Source of the DNA: Diplonema papillatum
Taxonomy: Eukaryota > Euglenozoa > Diplonemea > Diplonemida > Diplonemidae
Assembly (NCBI GenBank): GCA_030068145.1
Contig: JAPJBO010000393.1
Location: forward strand, 17,501 to 81,500
Direction: 5' to 3'
DNA length: 64,000 bases
The translations under genes and the position numbers were made by a program. Every line of letters starts with the position of its first letter. The first letter of the stretch is position 1. This document shows, piece after piece, positions 1 through 9,971 of this stretch. Under the pieces are notes generated by a model. It had not been told where the DNA came from. It saw only the letters and a program-made list of their open reading frames with translations, and made no database searches.

Positions 1-241
1 TCATTCGCAGCTCTGGTGCATGCTGCAAAAAAGTCCCTTTCGTGTCTGTTGATGGAACACACCTAACACATGGGGCATCTTGTTCACCGCAATGACAGTG
101 GACACAGAACAGAGTATCCCTGTGGTGTAGAGCTTTTGACCCAAATTTCCGACCCAAATTCCAGCCCAATTGTACTCAATTTTACTCAGGACTTCTTTTC
201 TCGTATATCCCTAAAGAGTTTCTCTTATATCCCTAATGCCA

Positions 242-275
242 TTCCCTTATATCCCTAATTAGGGATATAAGGGAA
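242..275. repeat. 34-bp perfect palindrome
   Basis: The arm TTCCCTTATATCCCTAA is followed directly by its exact reverse complement. Further copies of the core TATATCCCTA or its complement lie at about 201-210, 230-239 and 289-297, so this is a local cluster of one motif rather than a lone palindrome. It could be a binding-site cluster, a cruciform or a transposon end. No gene is recognised around it. Confidence 0.75.
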
Positions 276-584
276 AACTTTTTCAACCCTAGGGATATAA
301 GGTAATTCCACCAAATAAGTTCGACCGGTCCCATTTCATCCAAGGACAGAGGCGATGTTAAACGGCATAGTAGCAGTTTGCTCCAAAGACAGCTGGAATG
401 ACGCCAAACCCGTGTACCCTCAGGACGTAGCCTTCGCTCAATGGAAGCTGAAGTTTCCCATCAAGGTGTCAGCCGCCGCCGTAGGCCGCGCAGTCGCGAG
501 GAAGAAGAGGGCCCGCAGCGTTACAAGGCGGCGATCTCCCGCGAGACGAGCTCACCCGCCGGCCAGAGCGCCCGCTGCAGCACC

Positions 585-745
585 AACTCCGGTGCCGCCA
601 CTCACTGTAGCAGAGCCGCAACCTGCAGCGCGCCTCCGGAGCGACTTACGCCCGCCGTAGCAGTGCGAAGAGAAGTGAGGAGACCGGAAACTCCCCGGAG
701 AGATGGTCCCTACACTCTAACTCGTCTCTCTCTCTCTCTCTCCAA
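585..745 (+). repeat. Interspersed repeat family D, copy 1 (TC-tailed, SINE-like)
   Basis: The unit runs from a GC-rich head (GAGCCGCAACCTGCAGCGCG) through GACTTACGCCCGCCGTAG and CTCCCCGGAGAGATGGTCCC into a (TC)n tail. The same sequence recurs at about 2028-2152, 22905-23075, 31425-31497 and 62110-62262, always in + orientation and always ending in the TC run. A fixed 3' microsatellite tail is typical of SINE-like retroelements; that class assignment is an inference. Short reading frames across it are not credible genes. Confidence 0.65.
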
Positions 746-2027
746 TTTTGGCCGAACTTCCCGAGATTTGTCCGGTTCAAAACAGTCGCACGAGTCCGAA
801 TCCTAAATGTGTTCGGTACCAGCATATTCGTTTCCTTTCACGGTATCGTGCCGTATGTCACCGTATTGGCGAGCGTCGATAGAGGCGGTGCACCCCAGAG
901 CCTGTGACGACTCTTTGTCCTGCGTCTTGCGTGTTGCTGACTCTCCTATGCGTTCTCAGCACTACGTCCTGGGCACCTGCTCACCTGCTTGAATACTCGG
1001 TGATACCCGCACTAACGCACCAAGAACCGGACGCACGCGAATCAGGTCCACCAGAAGTCTACTCAACATGAGTGACTTCACCCACCGACATGTAGCTGGG
1101 GTTAATGCGTGCGTATTCGTCGCCTCCATTGCTGGCGTGACCATTCACCATGCAGAAAGCGAAGTGAGACCCCTCGTCAATACCGGCTGCGACACGCACT
1201 GCGTAATGCCCCGGCGCTAGGGTCGGGCAAGAGCGAGCAATGTCACAACTGTATCCGAAAACATGAGACGAGAGGCCCCGGTTCACTCTGCCAAGAAAGA
1301 AAAAAAACGGCAAACCCACTGCCGCGGCCGGAGACGCGCGACGCCGGGCGACAGCCCAGCAATTGTAACATTGTAAAAAAAAAAAAAAAAAAAGGTCGAA
1401 AGACACCAATCTGTACGTCCCACGGGATCGTCGGAAACACAAGAATCGCCCACCCGGACAACCGACACGCGTTCATCGCTGACAAAAAAACCTTCAGCTC
1501 TAAAAAAACTCAAGCGGGAAGCCGATCAACAACCAACGCACAAGCAAACTCGATCTTTTCTGTGCGTATAGCCTTGTGTGTAAAATGCTCTCGAAATACT
1601 CCGAAAGACCGTCGAGATGGCAGTAGTACCACATCAACCACTCACAAGAACAACCACCCCAAAGGCAGAGCTAGTTTTCTTGCGTTAACAATGCATTGTT
1701 GGGTACTAATAATCAGTAGTTGGCAGCGTACCACATGAAACTTACCAAAGCAGGTGGTTCCACTAGTGCGCACTAACAAAAGAAGTGAGGGAGGAAATGT
1801 GCTGTGGCCCAACAAAAAATAGGTACAAAATTCTGGGTGTAGTGTGGAGTTCCATCGTGCTGCGGGAGAGAGGGGTGAGATAATCCGCCAAGCTGCTAGC
1901 CGCCGCCAGGGCGGGCTATTGCCAAAAGGAGGAGAGCCCGCGAAACAACGTGTCTGCCAGGCGGTCTCGTCCGTCGGTCAGAACGCCCCCGGCTGCGCCA
2001 CCATCGGTGCAACAACCATCTTTGACT
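746..2027. other. Intergenic, no gene recognised
   Basis: I find no protein with recognisable domains here. The stretch holds a 19-20 A run near 1375-1393. Around 1785-1845 there is a weak resemblance to MITE family C (GAGGAAATGTGCTGTGGCCC). The open frames are short, overlap on both strands and lack coding composition. Confidence 0.5.
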
Positions 2028-2152
2028 GGGCCGCGGCTCGCTCCGCGCCCACGGCGTAACGACTTACGCCCGCCGTAGTAGTACGGGACAGTAGTGGGGA
2101 CCGGATACTCCCCGGAGAGATGGTCCCTGCACTCTATCTCGTCTCTCTCTCT
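2028..2152 (+). repeat. Family D, copy 2
   Basis: It shares GACTTACGCCCGCCGTAG, CTCCCCGGAGAGATGGTCCC and the terminal TCTCTCTC run with the copy at 585-745. The GC-rich head is diverged. Confidence 0.6.
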
Positions 2153-3479
2153 CTTTTTCGTGCTTGTGCCATGCAGCGGAGCCAGGTTAGTGTTCGTGTT
2201 CATCTGGACTTCATGATGCACGGCAGCCGTACCGTTTGGTGCCTGTACGGGACGCCTGCACTGCAACAGTGCACAATGATAGTAAGCACTGATCACCCCC
2301 CGTTTCTGACAGGAAACCCAGTACCCATATTTCCTCATAAATGTCTGCTTCAGTAAAGGGGGGGATATGAATACCACCTGTGTTATCGCACATATCCCTA
2401 ACCATCGTTGCATCGTTGCAGGAAATCATGGGTCTTTTTCTTTTTTTTTGCATCGTTGCAGGGGTTATTCGAATCCCCGAAATTCAGGAAAATCCCGGTT
2501 AAGAAGTCGACATGGCCAGAAAGTTTTTTTCCCGGGAAAAAAAAGGGACTTGTGTGAGTGAAAGTTTGCTTGAAACTCCGGTACTCCGGCAGTCTCACAA
2601 AAATTTCTGTGGCGAGCAACGAACAGACTAACCTCCCTGTATTTTTTTAATTTTTTTTTTTTCCAATTTGGTCCAAAAATACAACCTGCCCCTTTTCTTT
2701 TAGAAACATTATCTCCTTTCCTCCTTTACTTTGATCATAGGTGTCACGGCAAGTTTTGGCAGCCGCTGCTTAACAAAATTTGACGTGGGCGAATTTGGTC
2801 CAAAAATTCAACCTGCGCAAACCATAAGCAGCACCACAAATACACGAAAAGAGACGGTCAGACGGTACCAAGAAGACAGACAGTCACCTACTGCGGCACC
2901 ATACTGAGGAGGGCCTACCGTAAGTAAGGTATGTGGACAGTGGCCGAAACCACCAATGACCAACGACCAAGGTACCCACCGATCCTCTTACCTCGTGCAA
3001 CCACCACTCTTACGACACTCAGAGCACAAAGAATATCTTCCCTTAACGACGAAGGTCACCCGGAGACTTTAAAACCCCGGAGTTTCAAGCGAACTTTCAC
3101 TCTAAAAATGCTACAACTGTCGCTTTTAAGTTAGTAGGACAGTGTGAGCTTGCAGTCGAGTCGACGCTTGTGCAGCAGTTTCACAGTAGCTCATTGCTGT
3201 AGTGACACACTGTACAAGTCGACAACCCAATGTGTCACGTTGTGGATCATACAAAGATGGCCAGCGGAGTCTTCGGATGTGCCTGATTTCATAGGTGGAA
3301 TTACAGGTGGGGTGCACTCGCAGGCTGCGCGGCGCATGCTGCAATGGTCGTTACCTGGTCGGGTTTCGCTCACGACCGTTTCCTGAACAATCCTTCACTA
3401 AATCGGCGGCTAAATAACCTGGCCTCAGTGGTGCAAGCACCACGCGCTCTTCAAAATCAAGAAACATTTTCCCCCCTGC
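2153..3479. other. Intergenic, no gene recognised; fragment of repeat family U
   Basis: No supported gene. At 3053-3108 a segment (GGTCACCCGGAGACT, then TTCAAGCGAAC and ACTCTAAAA) recurs at 9369-9422, with weaker traces near 44452-44500 and 62429-62455. Poly-T stretches occur near 2640-2665. Confidence 0.45.
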
Positions 3480-3615
3480 GAGGTTCCGCACTGATGATGG
3501 TCCGCCTTATGTGTCCGTGGCTAAAAGGACCGAAACACGGCGCAGCCGGGACCAGCGCGGTGTTGAGCACATACCCATTCCAAGCACGTTCTTGCAATTT
3601 CCCCTGCGAGGTTAT
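3480..3615 (+). repeat. Interspersed repeat family E, copy 1
   Basis: The core GATGGTCCGCCTTATGTGTC, then GGCTAAAAGGACCGAAACAC and CCATTCCAAGCACGTTCT, recurs at 21268-21420 and 51868-52005. A second block of the same family (ACTCCAGCTTCTGGGGCTGG) lies at 3910-3950 and again near 52105-52135. In both places the two blocks lie a few hundred bases or less apart and in the same order. No coding signal. Confidence 0.6.
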
Positions 3616-4317
3616 AACCTGCACACGCGAAGAACAGAATGTGTACGTTCCGCCCGTGCAGGGAGGCTTCCTCAAGCCGCAGCACCACATCACTCGCACA
3701 TAGGACACTGCCGGTGGGGAGTGCCGCCTACTATTGTGTTCAAGCGACGCACAACTCAAGCAAAACAACACGTTCACAACACGGGGGCGTGAATGGCCAG
3801 GGAGCTGGCAACCGCCTTTTTTGCCTCACTTCAACACAGGGCTACAACGGAGTTTCCGTTCCAACAGCAGAGTGTCCTGTGTTGTGTTAGGGCGAGGTGT
3901 GTCTCTCACTCCAGCTTCTGGGGCTGGACTCCACTGTGTACTGAAGGGCGGGTCGTGTCCCCTGTTGTGAACATTTTGTATTTTTTTCCAACCGTCCACG
4001 TGACACGAGACCGGAAACGAAAAGAAAGTCTTCAAGACAACAGCCTGCACGTCAACTTCCGGTAGGTTGGTCGCCAGTAAATTCAACAAGAAACCCAGCC
4101 AATACATACAGCATCAAACACCGACAAACAGAAGAAAAAAAGAAAGAAAAAACTAATAACAATTCTTAAATCAACCAAGGTCAATAAATCAGTGCAAATT
4201 AACAGGAAAATGTCAACACAAAAAAAAAAAAGGGAAACACAAAAGAACTCGCGTAGAACTCGTGCCGAAAGCGCACCCCACCTCCAACAAAACCTTTGTA
4301 TAAGCACCTGCTTTGTA

Positions 4318-4440
4318 GGAAATGCTTGAGGAGACTGCCAGTTGCGATAGATCAAAGGAGGTAAATGTGCTGTGGCCCACACGAAACACAGGTAAATCTG
4401 GGTTTAGTGGCGGGCGTAAGCATTCAACAAAAAAACTCTG
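4318..4440 (+). mobile_element. MITE family C, truncated copy
   Basis: It begins GTAGGAAATGCTTGAGGAGA and continues through GGTAAATGTGCTGTGGCCCA to GGCGGGCGTAAGC, matching the left two-thirds of the 192-bp family C elements at 21851-22045 and 29901-30092. The right terminal inverted repeat is missing. Confidence 0.65.
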
Positions 4441-5031
4441 CATTCTCTTCGGAAGAAGCCTCGATGCCCTGGAACGCACGGGAGGCCAGAGACCAGGCCG
4501 CGCAAAGCACTAAGACACTAATGAAACCAGACCAGCCCCTTGGAAGTGCATCGAATCGCCTGCCCGCTGTCGAACACGCCAGCAATCAGCACCGGGGGCA
4601 CTGTAGACTACAGTGTAGTCGCCTTACACAGGGGTACCTCACCCCCGTGTTTAAGATGGATTGGCATTCTCGCCCGTTATCCATCTTATGCACGGGGGTG
4701 GTAGGTAGCTAACAAATCCCGCATGTCACCGCAACCGAGGAAGACATCGTCGCCGGTAGCGTAACGACGGAGGCATGCCGGCAAGGGAAAGTCTGGTAAA
4801 CACAAGTTGGTGCGTTCCGTAAGGTAATCACCCGAGTGGCTGATGCAAACTATCGCCACAGATTCCTTGCAGCCTATCCTCCAGCATGCATGGAGCTGCA
4901 TCAAATTCCCTGAGCACACCAGTCAGGGAGGGCACGACACACATCGACCGCGCGAAGACGATGCTGCGCATGCGTGCAAGCGCCGGAAACATGACACGGT
5001 GCGTCCGAAGAGGTTGTCACCTCAGTGACCA

Positions 5032-5840
5032 ATGCAGACCATCGCCACCGATTCTCTGCTCTATCAGGACGAGACGATGGGTCAGCTGAAAGCTTAGTAT
5101 TTCCCCTCCGTCTAGCCTCAAGAGGTAGTCACCCGAGTGACAAATGCAGACCATCGCCACCGATTCTCTGCTCTATCAGGACGAGACGATGGGTCAGCTT
5201 AAAGCTTAGTATTTCCCCTCCGTCTAGCCTCAAGAGGTAGTCACCCGAGTGACAAATGCAGACCATCGCCACCGATTCTCTGCTCTATCAGGACGAGACG
5301 ATGGGTCAGCTGAAAGCTTAGTATTTCCCCTCCGTCTAGCCTCAAGAGGTAGTCACCCGAGTGACAAATGCAGACCATCGCCACCGATTCTCTGCTCTAT
5401 CAGGACGAGACGATGGGTCAGCTGAAAGCTTAGTATTTCCCCTCCGTCTAGCCTCAAGAGGTAGTCACCCGAGTGACAAATGCAGACCATCGCCACCGAT
5501 TCTCTGCTCTATCAGGACGAGACGATGGGTCAGCTTAAAGCTTAGTATTTCCCCTCCGTCTAGCCTCAAGAGGTAGTCACCCGAGTGACAAATGCAGACC
5601 ATCGCCACCGATTCTCTGCTCTATCAGGACGAGACGATGGGTCAGCTTAAAGCTTAGTATTTCCCCTCCGTCTAGCCTCAAGAGGTAGTCACCCGAGTGA
5701 CAAATGCAGACCATCGCCACCGATTCTCTGCTCTATCAGGACGAGACGATGGGTCAGCTGAAAGCTTAGTATTTCCCCTCCGTCTAGCCTCAAGAGGTAG
5801 TCACCCGAGTGACAAATGCAGACCATCGCCACCGATTCTC
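5032..5840. repeat. Tandem array, 112-bp period, about 7.2 copies
   Basis: The marker ATGCAGACCATCGCCACCGA recurs at 5032, 5144, 5256, 5368, 5480, 5592, 5704 and 5816, so the period is exactly 112 bp. Copies are almost identical and differ mainly at GCTGAAAGC versus GCTTAAAGC. Because 3 x 112 is a multiple of three, identical 71-codon frames repeat every 336 bp; these are artefacts of the array. The marker relates to TGCAGATTATCGCCACAGAT at 19153, 46885 and 47309. Confidence 0.9.
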
Positions 5841-6002
5841 TGCATTCGGACCTCGAAACGACGGCACATCATACTTTATTAGGAGACGATGGACCAGCTT
5901 GGGTTAAGATCTCCCCTCCGTCTAGCCTCAGCGCGGAGCAAGGCAAAAACGAAATCCGAACTACCCAGCACCCGCATCCGAAAAGGTTCGCAACCCCTCC
6001 TA

Positions 6003-6232
6003 CCCGTCTCTGTCTCTCAAAGGCCGGCAGGGATGCGCAGGGTAGGAGGATTCTCTTTACTTCTCAGTGCTGCCCAAGAGGCCGTGTAGGAGGATTCTCT
6101 TGACTTCTCAGTGCTGCCCAAGAGGATGCGCAGGGTAGGAGGATTCTTTTTACTTCTCAGTGCTGCCCAAGAGGCCGGCAGGGATGCGCAGGGTAGGAGG
6201 ATTCTCTATACTTCTCAGTGCTGCCCAAGAGG
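6003..6232. repeat. Short tandem array, about 62-bp unit, ~4 copies
   Basis: Units read GATGCGCAGGGTAGGAGGAT followed by CTTCTCAGTGCTGCCCAAGA, with variable GCCGGCAGG or GCCGTG junctions. Unit length varies because pieces are deleted. No coding value is evident. Confidence 0.8.
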
Positions 6233-6424
6233 TCCACCCCGTCCAATAAGTCCGATTAGATGCCACCCGTTTTCTTGTTCTCCTCCCGACTCTTCGCATG
6301 TGGCTGAAGCAAGAAATATAATTGAGAGAGTCCCAAGTTTCATTTTTCTACTCACCCACCCTCTCCCGTGTTTAAGATCCCTCTTGTATAAGATCGGGGG
6401 CTTTGAGAAATGGCCGCGATTTCT

Positions 6425-6528
6425 TTTAGTACTAACAATCTTGCGGGTTGCCCTTCAATGTATTGTGCAGGCTAAAAAGACGTAGGCAGCGTGTTTTGGC
6501 GGTGTTGATCAGAATTCCTTTCCTCGTC
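6425..6528 (+). repeat. Interspersed repeat family A, partial copy 1
   Basis: It begins TTTAGTACTAACAATCTTG and continues through GTATTGTGCAGGCTAAAAAG to TTGATCAGAATTCC, then departs from the family. Family A carries a TACTAAC followed about 30 bases later by a pyrimidine-poor TGTGCAG, resembling a branch site and 3' splice site. Confidence 0.7.
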
Positions 6529-6910
6529 GACACCTCCGTCCGGCCAAGCCTCTCGGTGATGGAACAGGTGCACCAATTTGAAGGTGGTCCGCTTGCCCGT
6601 GGTTCCGTGCCTATAATTCTCTCCGTCGACTGTGGCTATGAGCTGCGAGGCCGCGACAGCCGGTAGGTCGGATGCGGTCTGGGTGAAAAGGGTGATCGGG
6701 ACGATGTCCCGTCCCTGTTTTCATTCACCGCCAACAACCGCCGTCTCTCGACGGTGTTGAAGGTCGCCCGCGAGGTCGAGGGCACCGCGTGTACAAAGTT
6801 CCCAGCTTAACGGCTTTATCACGTGGGCGGCCCTGAGATTACCCCCACCTTCATCTTTAGCCATACTTCAACTATCTTTCTATAAATCAAAACTACGCTT
6901 TGCTTCGACG

Positions 6911-7512
6911 GTAGTATGTAGGTAGTATGTATACCACCATACTACGTATGCGTGTATACTACCACGATACCATGCATCTAGGGACGCAGGATGGTATATC
7001 CACCCACGCGGTGTGAGTATCCACACACCTCCTGATGCTACGTGGTATCACATACCACCACATGCACCTACGTAGTACCACCACGTAGTACCACATGGTA
7101 CTACAGGGTAGTATGTAGGTAGTATGTATACCACCATACTACGTATGTGTGTATACCATGCATCTAGGGACGCAGGATGGGATATCCACCCACGCGGTCT
7201 GAGTATCCACACACCTCCTGATGCTACGTGGTATCACATACCACCACATGCACCTACGTAGTACCACCACGTAGTACCACATGGTACTACAGGGTAGTAT
7301 GTAGGTAGTATGTATACCACCATACTACGTATGTGTGTATACCATGCATCTAGGGACGCAGGATGGGATATCCACCCACGCGGTCTGAGTATCCACACAC
7401 CTCCTGATGCTACGTGGTATCACATACCACCACATGCACCTACGTAGTACCACCACGTAGTACCACATGGTACTACAGGGTAGTATGTAGGTAGTATGTA
7501 CGTACGTATGCA
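6911..7512. repeat. Tandem array of 186-197 bp units rich in ATACCAC/GTGGTAT
   Basis: Units start at 6911, 7108, 7294 and 7480 (last partial) with GTAGTATGTAGGTAGTATGT. The first is 197 bp, the next two are 186 bp. Each unit is packed with mutually complementary pieces (GTGGTATCACATACCAC, TACGTAGTACCACCACGTAG) and would fold extensively. Copies two and three are almost identical. Confidence 0.9.
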
Positions 7513-7665
7513 CACACGAGACCCGATGCTAAGGGGCGAAGTGCCACCGAAATATTAACCTGTGGTATCGGCCCCAAAAAGCCGTCCCAAGCAACCACCA
7601 GTAGATGAAGCTCGCCCAAAAGCAACCAACTGCCTTCGGGTGGGCTGTCTGACACTTGCTGTCTT

Positions 7666-7945
7666 TCGGGGGGGGGGGGGGTAAAGAATTATTAACATGC
7701 TGTTCTGAAAATATCCTTGGATCTTGGAAGATTGCTACTCAGGGATTTATACGCCGGTCTAGATGGGCGGGTCACCCGTCCATCCTCAAAAAAAAAAAAA
7801 AAAAAAACCCACGGGCTGGCGGGTGTGGGTAGGCTACCACAGCAGTCATAGGGGGTCATGGGGGGGCCCATAGGGGGTCCATAGGGGGGTCATGGGGGGG
7901 TCCATAGGGGGTCCCAGGGGGGTCATAGGGGGGGGGGGTCATGGA
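7666..7945. other. Homopolymer and G-run cluster
   Basis: A G run near 7667-7681, an A run near 7788-7807, and from 7850 to 7945 several close G runs (units like CATAGGGGGTC) that would permit G-quadruplexes on the + strand. No gene. Confidence 0.6.
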
Positions 7946-8665
7946 GGCGAGCAAGCGGCCCAACCCGGCGAGACACAGCCGAACTTCCAACCGCAGTGGT
8001 GGATTCTATCACGCCCAACTCAGGATGGGGCCGGGACAATGCCGGGGAAAAGGAAGGACATGCTAGGGCAACATACGTTGTTCAGCTCCTGGAAGAGACA
8101 GTGCACGGCAACCCAGCCAGCCTCACGAAGCGAAACCCCACCGCCTCCATACACGAAGGACTACAGCCTATGGGAAGACTCGAAGGTGGGCATCCTTGTA
8201 ATCCAACTGCTGTGTTTTCCCCCTCACGCGCCCTTTGCCGGACAACTGCTGGTTCTCCCACCTCTCTGCTGCTCTCTGGAACATCTGGCTCGGAATCTAT
8301 ACACGGTGCGCAGTGATGCACGGTGATGCACAGTGATCCACGCTAGTGCGGTGTGCACAGTGACACGATAGCGCATGGTGGTGCATAGTGATCCACAGTG
8401 GAGGACAGTGGTGGCACTAATTTTCGGGCCCTCAACGACTTTGCAGGGCTGGCTGGGGTGGCTGGACAGGCTGGACCACCACTGGGGGGGGGGGGTCTGG
8501 GGGGTCGACAAACACGTGCTCGGCACCCCGGTGCAAAAGACGGGTACCCGTCCATCTACATGGACTATTGCTCTAGGCCGAAATCCCCTTATAAATCCCT
8601 GTTGCTACTGTCCAAAAAAAAAAAAAAAAAAAAAGAACTTCAAACCAGGAGTTCTTTTTCTCTCA

Positions 8666-8696
<31 letters not shown>

Positions 8697-8968
8697 CACT
8701 CTTACCCACCCAGTCCACCCGCTTGCTTTCTGCGTCCTGACGGAGGCGCCATGGAATTGTGGCAACCCGCGATCCTAGCTCTTTCTACCTTCCATTCTGC
8801 AGCGAGGCTCAGGGGACTCGAAGACAAAGAACACCGAACCTCTAACCCACTGGAGGGGGAGGAGTGTTGTTGTGCTCCCATGTCTATTCCAACTCTCTAA
8901 CAGCAAGAGCGTGAGGGGTTGTGTGAGGGAGCGAGAGGCCCTGTATGACAGTATATAACACATTAGTC

Positions 8969-9670
8969 GGTTAGTCTCAAACTTCGAAGACTAGCGTCTT
9001 GTACGACTACTACAACGCCTCCAGGTGCTAGTTTGACACTTGCTGTCGCGGGGGGAGAATAAATACAGCAAGCGGGTCACCGTTTCCCCCACCCGATGGC
9101 GACCCCCATGCACATCCAAGCGGGGGGCCGGCTGGGCCGCCGGAGGAACGGCGGAAACAGCAACAACAAGGGGAGGCGCGGCAAGCAGGCGGCGACGACG
9201 GGCGGCGCGACGCCGACGCTGCCGGAGATCGGGCTCGGCAGGCAGACAGCGCACGCGGGCGGGGGAGGTGCGGGGGACGACGGCGCCCCGGGCACGCCCG
9301 TGCACCCTTCGGCGGGTAGGCCCGGGACGAGTACGTATTAGCTTTTAAAAGAACCCATTCGACGAAAGGTCACCCGGAGACTCTAAATTCCCGGATTCTC
9401 AAGCGAACGATAACTCTAAAAGAGCAGCAGGGAGTAGTCACCTGAGTGGCTTCACCTGTGGTAGTCCTGCAGCCCATCCCATGCCAGCGACACAGGGGTC
9501 GACGCTGCGCGAGCAGCAGCTCCAGCTGGCCGCGCGGAACTTCCCGGCGGCGGCGGGGAAGGACGGCGGCGGCTACGGGCGCGCGTTCCTTTGCCTCGTC
9601 AACAGGCTGAGGCAACCGGGCGACCGGCCAACCCGCCGCAGGTCCCACCGCGGCGGGTCGGTCGTGTAGC
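8969..9670 (+). pseudogene. 5'-end echo of the ART-LamG gene
   Basis: Sequence from 8969 repeats the 5' flank and first coding segment of the gene at 9972. The shared stretch covers ACTTCGAAGACTAGCGTCTT, GTTTGACACTTGCTGTCG, the start context ACCCGATGGCGACC at 9096, and about 80 codons. The match breaks at about 9330, where about 178 bp of unrelated DNA is inserted. It resumes at about 9508 (GCTGCGCGAGCAGCAG) and ends near 9665 inside what is codon ~140 of the real gene. It is a truncated, interrupted copy, not a functional gene. Identity to the parent is high, so it is recent or homogenised. Confidence 0.85.
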
Positions 9671-9971
9671 AGCATTATTCCAGGTGGGCGTAGTATGTGA
9701 TTGGGAAGAATGGACATACAAAGACAGCGATCCTTTGGGGGTAATGCCCCGGTTAGATTCACGGTTAACGAAGCCAGCGCAAAAAGCGTCGCCTGATCTC
9801 GCACCGGCTTTCCGATACCAAATAGATGCTTTATTCCAACTCTCTAACAGCCTCAAACTTCGAAGACTAGCGTCTTGTACGACTACTACAACGCCTCCAG
9901 GTGCTAGTTTGACACTTGCTGTCGCGGGGGGAGAATAAATACAGCAAGCGGGTCACCGTTTCCCCCACCCG

